Part shown: in pieces, positions 55,557 to 64,000 of the stretch
Layout of the letters: the number at the start of each line of letters is the position of its first letter
Numbering within the stretch: position 1 is the first letter of the stretch
NCBI GenBank assembly: GCA_027924585.1
Contig: BSBM01000096.1
Location: forward strand, 7,501,501-7,565,500
Origin: Larix kaempferi
Taxonomy: Eukaryota > Streptophyta > Pinopsida > Pinales > Pinaceae
Length of the DNA stretch: 64,000 nucleotides
Direction of reading: 5' to 3'
Position numbers and translations under genes: made by a program
The notes under the pieces: model-generated
Database searches by the model: none
Seen by the model: only the letters and a program-made list of their open reading frames with translations
Told to the model about the DNA's origin: nothing

Positions 55557-55592
55557 TTTCCACAACTGAAGCTTTGAGGACAAAGATTTTTC

Positions 55593-55606
55593 TAAGGGAG
55601 AGGGGA
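55593..55606 (+). other. Gypsy-C polypurine tract
   Basis: TAAGGGAGAGGGGA directly before the 3' LTR. Confidence 0.85.
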
Positions 55607-55998
55607 TGTTAGGAACCCATGTCAACCCTTCTATTTACTTTGATAGTATATTGTTGTTGGACGCATATGCTTTGTAAGTCGTCTCATGGTATTTGTTGAT
55701 CCATAGTTTGTATTATTGTTGTTGAACGCATATGCTTTGTAAGTCATCCCGTAGTAATTGTTGATCCATATTTTGTATTGGCCCATGGTTTGTATTGAGC
55801 CATGGTATTGGCACCTAGACTTAGTATATAATTTTTTGTTGAAACCAATGAAGGTACCATGAAGTTATTTGTATTGAGCTTGCTCAAAGGAGGTTGCCCC
55901 CTCGAAGTGGCCTGCGATCAATGTAAAAGTGATTCTAAGTTCTGTTATTTCTACTATTTCGTGTGTTTTCATTAATTAATTATTGCAGTTTCTTCACA
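55607..55998 (+). repeat. Gypsy-C 3' LTR
   Basis: 392 bp, TGTTAGGAAC...GTTTCTTCACA, followed by the TSD ATTCA. It lacks 12 bp present in the 5' LTR (the second CATGGTATTGAC unit). Confidence 0.93.
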
Positions 55999-56339
55999 AT
56001 TCATCATACATAAGCAATTCGTGATAGCAAGGAATGATCTCACAGCAATATATAGATGATACAAGAATAATCTAGCACACATTCTCCAGGCAAAAACGCC
56101 TTCTCCCAAGCTTTCATTAGGCAAAATCGATTTCTTGGAGCATGTAGTAAAGTAGTTCACGTACAAGCAAGAAAATTATTTCACTTGCCAAAAGTACTCT
56201 CTCTATTTTCTATTCAACTATATATAACTTTACAAAAACTCCTTGAGCTGCCAGGTGTACCCTAATCCTGGGAATATTTAATTTGTCATTTAGTACTTTA
56301 TTCCAAAAATGAGATAGTTCATGGAATTCTTTTACATAA

Positions 56340-59300
56340 AAGACAGTTGTCTATTGACATCTTTATAATAAAACAACTAAGTCCCAGATGGGTCAACTGC
56401 TTCATTCGAATGTTCTTCTTCTGCTGCTTTGTCTTCTTCAACGGGCTCATTTGCTTTTTTTGCTTTGTCCTGTTCCTCAATGTAACTGGTCCACTAATTG
56501 ATTTCTCTTACGAAGTCCTACCTCTTGATGAGATGGTTACATTCCGCGCTATCTTGTGCTTGCGCAAATATGATTTGATTTCCTTAGCTCCTGTTGTATC
56601 CTTTTGTGCAATACTTTCCATAAAAAGGATATGAACAACAAGCTGCTCAATAAACTGGTGGATGTCTTCTTGGGTTATTGCTTCAAGATTTTTTAGATAG
56701 TCCAGCTCTACGTCCATATTCTTTTGCAATTCCTCTGGGCGTGGTTCTCTTTCAGGGAATTCATAAATACCTTGGGGCAGAGGCATGTGACACTTCTCGT
56801 GGGCCTCCTTAATCTTCGAGTAGACAACGTGACATTTTTTTATAGTCTTTTGAATTTCAACACTTAATCTATCACCACAATCTCAGAAAAACTTGAGAAC
56901 TCCAGTGTCTATGTCAAATTCTTCATCTATTGTAGCTCGTGCGTTTAAGGGAAAAACAGAATTTCCTATTCTCCATTCAAATTGTTGCTTGATTTCCAAC
57001 ACATGTTGTGCATATTTTTCCTTTATTCTAAGAGCCTCAACCTCAAGAGATGTCATCTTTGTTATCATTTATTTCAAGCCGCAGACTTCTTCTGACATCA
57101 ACACTAGTAGTTGATGAGTTTTCCTCTGCAGACCACAAGCTCGGTTGTAGAATGTGGCCAATTCCTCTTTCTTCTCATTAGCTTCCTTGAGTTGTTCTAA
57201 CAACCCAAAATTTTCTTTTGTCAATATTTCCAACTCCGATATGCAAACCTTCAAGTTCCTTTGCTCATCTTCTGAAATTGCAAGTTGCATTTCTAATGAA
57301 TTCTTCTAATTTTCAAGCTGCAAGGATTTCGAAGTTATTTCCAACTTCTCTTCTGCCAGCTCATTATACTTCCTTTTTAACTCATTGCTCTCCAACACTT
57401 CTTTCTTTACGTCAACTTTTATCTTAAAGCACAGCTCTCTGTAATTCTTCTTATCTTCAAGCAGATGATCGACATTGGCTTTAGTTGCCTGTGCTACAGC
57501 TACAGAGAAATCTGATGTGAATGCTAGGTAAGCATTGGTCCCTTGGACAAGTGTAGTCTCTAACACTCCGAGTTCATATAAGTCTTTCCCAATCTCTGTT
57601 TTCCTTAATGTTCTTCCAATGATAGCCTTCTTCCATTCATGAAAATACACGGAATCCAGGTTGGCCACCTGGCGCTGCTTTCTAGGATTGTATGGGGTCA
57701 GTGCCAACTCTTCAGTAGAAACAATCCCTTGATGAGATATCCCTGGTTGGTCTAACTTTGGCAGATCCAGGTCCATGTTCTGTGGGCTGGGCAGGTTTTG
57801 TTCTGGGGTTTTCTTAGCTTCTTCCTTTTCTTTCCTTTCTGCTAGCTCTACTTGCAACCTATTTTCTTCATCCACCAAGAGCTTTTCTTCTTACTCTTCT
57901 TGCAATTTAGTAGCTTGTTCTTGGAGGATCATATCTTCCTTTTCTCTTAGGGATTTTTCTTCCTGCTCCCTTTGGATTCTAGTAGCTTCCTCTTTCTCTC
58001 ACCTTTCGGCCAGCATTGCTTTTATCCTTCTTGCTTCCTCCAACAAGGTTCTTTCTTCTTCTTCTCTTAAGGATTTCGCCTCCTGCTCCTTTTGGATTCT
58101 TGCAGCTTCTTCTTGTTGCCGCAACTTAATAGCCTGCTCCTTTTGAATCCTTGCTGCTTCTTCTTGTTGCATCCTTTTCGCCTACTCTTGTTGTAATTTG
58201 GCAGCCTGCTCATTTTGAATCATTGCTGCTTCTTCATCTTGGTGTTGTTTGACAACCTGCTCCTATAGGAATCTATCTCCTTCTTCTGGTTCTATGTATT
58301 TTGAACCTCCTGATTGGGATGTTGATGCCTCTTGTTCTAGTTGTATCATACCAACAGGCTTGGGAGTAGTACTCTTTCCACCTTTCTTCTTGTAGTGCTT
58401 CCCTAATTCTGTTAAGTTCCTGGCACTACAAAATAACTCTTCATTCAGGTCGATAAGATGGGCATAATCAAAGGAAGTTTTGGAATCAATAACATGTCTA
58501 GCAACTCTACCACAAGGGTCATGCCTCCTGGAAAACTTTGTACCAAAATGAAATATTTCGAAGTCCTGAAAATAGTTTTCTCCCTCTTTTGTCCTCGGGA
58601 GGCTATATGCGCCGATAGTGAAAGGCATTGGCGGATATATCCCTTTCTTCCTTTCTGTGAGGATTCTACTTATTCCACCGATGCTGAAGAGTTGTCTTAA
58701 GGCTTCCCTGTGTATCGCAAAATATATAGCATATCTGGGAAGCAAAAAGGGAGCTATAGATCCTTCAGTCATATGGATGTAGGTGCCTTCTTGGGCATGT
58801 TAATAATCGCCAAATGCTTCATTAATGGGCATGGCGTTCTCTGAAAGGCAGTTTGGTTCTTCTACAAAAATAAGTTGGTATAGAGGTATGATAAACTTCT
58901 CGCAAACTTGCTTGTAGTGCTTTGCATACCTACTTTCCCATGTGGGTTGGTAATCCCTAAAGAGAGGGGTTTCTTTTCTATTCCATGTGCAACCCAAGTC
59001 CGGGAAGGTGTGCTTGCTCAACAGGCAATCTATTAAATAGGACATGAAAAAGTCTGCCTTCTTCTAAGTCATTCCTCCTTGAGCAGCGGTTAACTGCGAG
59101 ACCAAGCTCTCTCAAATTATATCAACCCAATTGAAAATGGTCCCAGACATGGCCACACTGACTATTACTGGTACCCAACCAAGCTTGAAAATATTACCAT
59201 TGGGCATGCCAAAGACCCGACTCAGCATCAAAACAATGAGTCTATAGGGGGTCTTTAGGAGGTTACTCTCATATTAGTTGTTGTTCCTTTGTCTTATTTT

Positions 59301-59800
59301 CTTATCACTTATCATCATTTTCCTATCGGATTCTAGAGTTTCTACAGTTTGTTCTGTTATCCAATCATTATCCAACCAAGCTCTTGCCTGGGGTGATTTA
59401 TACGTAGCTTTGATATGTTCAGGTGTGAAGGATTCCAAATTCATTCCATTCTTGTCATTAATGAACCTGGTGTCATTCCTTACATGAGGGATCAACCAGC
59501 CAAGGACTTCAGAGCATGGAAATAACTCAGGACGAGTTGCCTCCTTATGGAGGCATGAATTCTTGATGTTTGCATATACTGTAGTGTCTTCTATGGGAGA
59601 TTGAGGATAATCTTGATCCCTGATTAACCTATATAAATCACCCCACTGAAACTTTGGGGCGGAGCTTCCTGGAGGTACATTGGTAGTAGCTCGCATATCG
59701 CTGAACATGGTCTCAAGTGAAGTATCTAGCAGGATTTCAACATCAGAATCTGACTCCCCAGTTTAGCTTTCTTTCTTGCATACTTTCTGTGCATATTAAA
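56340..59800 (-). pseudogene. LTR-embedded gene in Giant-2
   Basis: An unrecognised protein, homologous to the Giant-1 LTR gene. The N-terminal part (59274-59708 and decayed frames) contains ETMFSDMRATT and PYRLIVLMLSRVFGMPNGNIFK, compared with CRLFGLPNCSVFK in Giant-1. 58800-59045 has CTWNRKETPLFRDYQPTWES, compared with W...EAPPIHIYHSALWES. 58263-58772 has FLLPRYAIYFAIH, compared with a HLLPRIVFDKL block. The rest (56880-58260) is a long Glu/Lys/Gln-rich coiled coil, including QEEQLREKE-like repeats (about 57850-58260) with TIGRTLRKTEIGKDL-type helices. The end is at about 56340-56510. Start position is uncertain (about 59800). Stops near 59273, 59100, 58797, 57890, 57303, 57067 and 56881 disable it. 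Confidence 0.68.
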
Positions 59801-60785
59801 CCTGTGTTGACGAGGTAGCACAAATGAGGAGTTTGGCATATTCATAAACAATTAACACCATGGACACCACCCAACATCCAAAGTGACCAATCAATGAATA
59901 AGTAACAGCAGATGACTCTTTTAAACTTCACACATCCTTTTAGAATGATGGCAACAACTCTTAAAATGAAACAAAACATACACGCAACCATCCAACAATA
60001 AGTATTTTCAACATAAAACTGAAAGTTGCCAATCGTTTTATTCGTTAATAACTTGTAATAGCTAAAATTGTTGCATAGACGCTAACTTGGAATTACATGG
60101 GAATTGTCATTGTGGTGAGAGAGTGAAGACAACCGCACATTACTATTTTCTTATATTGCGGGGGGTTATTTGCTTAGATGCTTGACTTAATGCTTCACGC
60201 ATCAGACGAATTCAACATTGTAGCCCTGTGCGGCGTCTGCATTGTGTGCTATGGGGCATTATTTCTTGCTGGTAATGTGTAACACGGGACCGAGAGGATG
60301 CGATATTGCCAAATTGGCTTTCAAACATTCATGAGGAAGGCATCCATGCTTGAAACGTTTTGGGAAATGACTAGAGGAAGTTTTTTTAATAATCGTCGCA
60401 AAATAGCAGGGAATGGATGTCATTGTATACATAGAGGGAGGCTATTATGGGTTTGCATTGAAATTGGCTGGGAGACCTAGTGTTCAAGGGTCTACAGTGA
60501 ACCAATACAGAGTGTATGGCTGAGGAGAAAAAAAAAACCATGTGGGTGACTTAAACGACTGTGAAGGAAACAAATTTCACCTTTTAAATGGTCAAAAGAC
60601 AAGTTTCAAACGGATTTATTCCTCAAAACCAGCAAACGGAGGAGAGAATTCCTACTTGGTGCCTTCGGAGTGGTCTGTTGTAGTCGACGCATCTACCCAG
60701 GTGAATAACAAAATTGAAACACGTCCAATGTCTCACCCTGGAAGCTAACTACGCTTTGGGAATAATAAACATTCAAAACGTCGTT
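59801..60785 (-). other. Giant-2 LTR sequence upstream of the embedded gene
   Basis: No coding motif on either strand that I trust; short open frames at 60298-60480 and 60542-60748 have no recognisable content. If the TATA-like site at 60792 is used, this is a 5' untranslated leader of about 1 kb. Confidence 0.45.
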
Positions 60786-60791
60786 ACATGC

Positions 60792-60801
60792 ATATATAGT
60801 A
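60792..60801 (-). promoter_or_regulatory. TATA-like element in Giant-2 LTR
   Basis: The minus strand reads CTATATATGC in the context CTCCTACTATATATGCATG, upstream of the LTR gene. Inferred promoter. Confidence 0.45.
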
Positions 60802-60889
60802 GGAGCATTGATTTCCCATGGGTGAATTAATGGGTATTTGGTGGGAACGGGGCTCGGAACAATGGTGCATTCAACCCGCACAAGGCGTA

Positions 60890-61560
60890 TTAAATGCCTT
60901 CACCAAACCCACATTTTTGCAAACCCAAAATTTTCATCGCGCGGTGGCGGCAAGCTATATGGCATCTTCGTGCGTTGGGTGGAAAATTTGTGCTTAAATA
61001 TTGCAATCGCAAATGGCACGGAATTGTTATGGCGACATTCTTACGCGCAAAGTTTGCGCCTATGGCGGGGAAGCTATCATCAATTTTTGCGTCGAGATGC
61101 GACGACGGCAAGGCTGGAGGAACACAGAGGTTGGCGGCGATTTTAGGCTTAGGATCTGCGCAACGGGTGGGGAAGCCATCATCAGGTTTTGTGCCAAAGG
61201 ATGCGACAAAAGAGCAAGAAAAAAAGGCAGGGATTTTAAGGTTAAAATGGGTGCAATGGCGGAGGTTCTAATATTAGGACTTATGCCAAAAGTGTGCGAT
61301 GAAGCAGGGAAGTTTTAAAGGATAAAAATGCGATGGGCTTTGGAAAGGCAAACATTGTTGTCGGTGCTTTTAATATTTAAAATTGTGCGTGACTATCGAC
61401 CAAGACTAAACTGGAATTTTGTGCTAATATTCGCAAACGTTATGGTTAGAAAATGCGCAATGGCGATGGGAGATAGGTTTAGACTTTGCGCCTTTAGCGC
61501 AGACTTAGACGTTAAAAATGTGCTTTGGTTTAAAGATAGTAGAAAAATGCCTTAGCCAAA
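60890..61560. repeat. GC-rich imperfect repeat block in Giant-2 U3
   Basis: TTTGCGCC, TGCGCAA, ATGCGACGA and GGCGGGGAAGC words recur. A unit of about 101 bp is seen twice (GGCGGGGAAGCTATCATCA near 61065 and GGTGGGGAAGCCATCATCA near 61166). It occupies the same place as the GC-rich blocks in the Giant-1 LTRs but with different words. Overlapping open frames (60838-61318) arise from this composition and are not called as genes. Confidence 0.6.
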
Positions 61561-61715
61561 AGATCAGAATTTTTTTGGAAAAGATCAATCATTTGGGAAG
61601 AAAATTTGAACGAAGAACTAGCTAAGTTTGAACCATAATAAGCTTCAAAACAAAAAATAAAAGGAAGGGCCCCAATATTTACAAAAATTTGGGGGGGGAT
61701 GTTGCAGCAACAACA

Positions 61716-62793
61716 ATTGGAGATTCGCTAGTGCACACAAATCTCTGAAACAAAATCCTGTCATGATCATAATGACTTTTAGATTGATAGTTCCAAGCGT
61801 AACAAAGTGCCCCCATAGCTCAACTTCTAAGAATGCAGTGATCTCTTATCATATTGGTCATTTGGGAAAGGGGACTTAGGCCTATACTTCTTGCAAACTC
61901 TCTCAAGGCCGGAGTATGGGGTTAATTCTTTTAGGATCTATCTTTACGTTGTTTTGACTAAAAGAGGACTCCACAGGATCGTAACAATATCTCACAGGCG
62001 TATCCATTTGTTCCTAATTCCCATGCTATTCGCATGTCTTTTGGATGTCTCTTAAATTGACAACTTTTGCTGTTTGAGACTTCCGAAAATACCTTTCTCG
62101 AAACTTCAATTCTTTGATTTGGGTTCTTCAATCCATAATGTTCTTTTGTGTGAGCAAGAGATTTTATTTGATTATCAGTTTCATGGACGGAAAAGAACCT
62201 TTCTTGAGCTGAGTTATTTGAATAGCTTTCTAAATTGAACATTTTGCTTCGTCTCAGCCATGCTTTAATTGAGGTGAGAATTTCTAGAAATCAGACTCTT
62301 TGATGTAAGCCCTTTTGGATTTTCTTTATAGCATGAGATCATTTTAAATACCATACACTTGTGAGGCATGCTTCATTTTCGTTGGTCCAAAATATCAAAA
62401 CTTTGAGACGGACATTGATGTTAAAGTGGATGGAGCCTCAAGATAGTGAGAAAGAAATATTGAATCCTCAGTCATTTAACTGGGGTTATTTCAACCAAAT
62501 AGGACAGGATCCCTACATTGCCAAAGTTTGATCAGTGAATGCAAAGTCACAGAGCTATATCTTCTTTATAAGTGAAATTCTGTCTTTCAAGACTTCGAGT
62601 TTTGCTTGGAGTTCTGTCCTACCACTAAGCCAAGAGTTGAGCTGGGTTTTATTAGTAAAGAAAAGAGAAAACTCAAATGGAAAGCAAAAAGACAAGTAAC
62701 CGACCAAACTACTGAAATTGTTCATAAAACAAAACAAGAAAGCAAGGAAAAGAAAAGAGAATACTTTATTTATGTACAAAAACCTCAATGAGA
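61716..62793 (-). other. Giant-2 3' untranslated region
   Basis: 1.1 kb between LTR and integrase without coding motif. As in Giant-1, no polypurine tract abuts the LTR edge; a purine tract (GCTATGGGGGC on the minus strand) lies about 90 bp inside. Confidence 0.5.
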
Positions 62794-64000
62794 CTATGAA
62801 AAGTACTGTTTCAAGGCAAGGCTATTGAGAGGGAGAGTTACTTCCTCTCTTTGGAGGTCTTTCAACTTATAAGTGGACGAACCAAGCTTCTCAGAAATTA
62901 GACAAGGGCCAACCCATAGATGTTGGAACTTTGTGTGCATTCCTTTACCTTCGTGGGGATGATCCCATTTCAGAACTAAGTCACTTACTTCAAAATTTCT
63001 TTTTCCAAACTTCCTTTTATCAAACCATCTCTTGACTATATCTTGGTGTTGGTGGAACCAGTCTTTGGCTTTCTGTCGGGATTCTTTGAGCTTTAGTAGA
63101 GTGTCAATTCTAGATTGTAAAACATGACTACTGGAACCTCGGGAGGCTTGAGCTAATTGCAAAGATGGGAGTAAGAGATTAGGAGGGAGGATGGATTCTC
63201 TACCGTAGATAAGGGTATTTGGGGAAACCCCTAAATCATTCTTTCGGGTGACCCTATCTACCCATGAAGCATTTGGGAGAGAAGTATTCCAACTTCTCTG
63301 ATTTTCAATCACGATTTTCTTAAGGATTCAGATAAGGTTTTTGTTTGAAGATTCAACCAATCTGTTTCCTTAGGGGTAGTAATTGGCTGAATAATATAAT
63401 TTAATTCCTCTTTCATAAACAAATTCATTTATCTTAAAAGATGAAAAATAAGTTGCATTATCAAAGACTAGGGAAATTGGAACCCAAAACCTAGTTATGA
63501 TGTTCTCTTTTAAGAAGTTGATAACTGCATCCTCATTAATTTTGCGTAGTGGAACAACCTCTATCCATCTTGTAGAATAGTTTGTGGTAGTTAGAATATA
63601 CTGGTGTTGCAGAGAGGAATTCGGTTTTATCTCTCCAATGACATCTATGCCCCATTGTTCGAAAGGTTCTGAGATAATGACTAGCTGCAACGGTCCTGCT
63701 GCTTTGGGTAATTTCCCAGCGCTCCTATGGCTTACATCACAATTCTGTGCATAGGCATGAGAGTCTTTAAACAAGGTGGCCAATAATATCCAACCCTCAG
63801 TATTTTGTGAGTTGTGGTGTCTCTGGAATAATGTCCTCCAATAGAGCCATCGTGCAACTCCTCGACTACTTTATTAGCATCTTCCCTTTCTATACATCTA
63901 AGAAAAATGCCATCATAATGTTTTCTGAAAAGTACTCCATCAATTATCTAATAAGCTGTTGACTTCAAACAGATTTCCCTTCTTTGCTTAGAGCTCCAAT
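62794..64000 (-). pseudogene. Giant-2 integrase (continues past window end)
   Basis: From the right edge: zinc-binding HDGSIGGHY (about 63830-63860) with the Cys pair damaged (QNCDVSHR), then the core with WGIDVIGEIKPNSS (Asp), VFDNATYFSS (Asp) and NRLVESSNKN (Glu, about 63335), and the C-terminal region (62794-63312) with NTLIYGRESILPPNLLLP, a KRWFDKRKFGKRNFEVSDLV motif and ALKQYFS at the end. A TAA at 63370-63372 (YYP*GN, probably CAA originally), another stop near 63325 and a frameshift near 63785 disable it. It closely parallels Giant-1 25056-26426 (MVKRWFDEKSSSDREFSVGD). No chromodomain. Confidence 0.92.

Larger units (their letters stand above)
51576..55998 (+). mobile_element. Gypsy-C, internally deleted chromovirus-like element
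   Basis: LTRs 51576-51980 and 55607-55998 lie inside a perfect TSD, ATTCA (51571-51575 and 55999-56003). A perfect tRNA-iMet primer site follows the 5' LTR and a purine tract precedes the 3' LTR. The interior keeps Gag and protease, then jumps to the end of RNase H and parts of integrase. Reverse transcriptase is absent. The LTRs differ by about 6-7% plus a 12-bp indel. It lies within the Giant-2 LTR. Gag and protease motifs place it near Reina/Tekay-type chromoviruses. Confidence 0.93.
51076..61715 (-). repeat. Giant-2 3' LTR, about 6.2 kb, interrupted by Gypsy-C
   Basis: Edges were chosen from TGTTGACCGA (51076) and GCAACAACA (61715), an inverted TGTTG/CAACA pair as in Giant-1. Subtracting Gypsy-C and one TSD leaves about 6,212 bp. 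Only one copy is visible, so both edges are inferences. 51076-51575 is noncoding and corresponds to the distal end of the LTR in element orientation. Confidence 0.6.
51076..64000 (-). mobile_element. Giant-2, second giant-LTR Gypsy element (partial)
   Basis: An LTR (51076-61715, split by Gypsy-C) is followed to the right by about 1.1 kb of 3' untranslated sequence and an integrase read on the minus strand, which continues past the window end. Layout, integrase sequence, LTR-embedded gene and LTR edge (TGTTG...CAACA then ATTGGAGATT, versus AATGGCGACT in Giant-1) all match Giant-1. DNA similarity is low, so it is a separate family of the same lineage. The 5' LTR and most of pol lie outside the window, so the TSD cannot be tested. 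Confidence 0.8.

Noticed and set aside
60838-61318. Three overlapping plus-strand frames in the Giant-2 LTR
   Set aside because: Overlap in all frames within a GC-rich imperfect repeat; no motif and opposite to the element's coding strand.

Overview
The window reads as repeat-filled intergenic DNA of a seed plant with a large genome. A gymnosperm (conifer, cycad, Ginkgo or similar) is a plausible guess, because the DNA is almost entirely old, nested, full-length LTR retrotransposons with diverged LTRs. The species cannot be fixed from the sequence. I found no convincing host protein-coding gene, rRNA, tRNA or CRISPR array. Coding capacity is almost entirely retrotransposon gag/pol, all of it broken by stops and frameshifts. 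All alignments were done by eye.

Layout. 1-997: 3' end of a truncated element with a 345-bp LTR. 2609-8342 (-): full-length Ty1/Copia element (Copia-1), 0.69-kb LTRs. 8539-15370 (+): Copia-2, perfect target-site duplication (TSD) AGTCC; an internally deleted, repeat-stuffed, non-autonomous derivative. 15371-18112: AT-rich spacer. 18113-36698 (-): an 18.6-kb Ty3/Gypsy element (Giant-1) with 5.6-kb LTRs and a perfect TSD CTCTT. 36699-40674: spacer holding about 12 diverged copies of a 175-bp tandem repeat (about 37720-39860). About 40675-51075 (+): Athila/Tat-like Gypsy element (Gypsy-B) with a 5' LTR but no recognisable 3' LTR. 51076 to the window end (-): a second giant-LTR Gypsy element (Giant-2), of which one LTR of about 6.2 kb and the integrase end are visible. 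Its LTR is split by Gypsy-C (51576-55998, +, perfect TSD ATTCA), an internally deleted chromovirus-like element.

How the parts work together. Each element supplies, or once supplied, its own replication cycle: LTR promoter, tRNA primer site, Gag particle, protease, reverse transcriptase/RNase H, integrase. The order of events is readable: Gypsy-C landed in the Giant-2 LTR, and Giant-2 abuts and probably interrupts Gypsy-B.

The most notable observation concerns the two giant elements. Their LTRs are not just regulatory DNA. Each LTR copy carries a long gene-like reading region of about 3.6 kb in the sense direction, with a globular N-terminal part, a low-complexity S/T/P-rich middle and a coiled-coil C-terminal part. 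Giant-1 and Giant-2 LTRs share recognisable motifs in this protein although their DNA has otherwise diverged. Giant-1 also has an extra RNase H domain between protease and reverse transcriptase, while its usual RNase H has lost catalytic residues.
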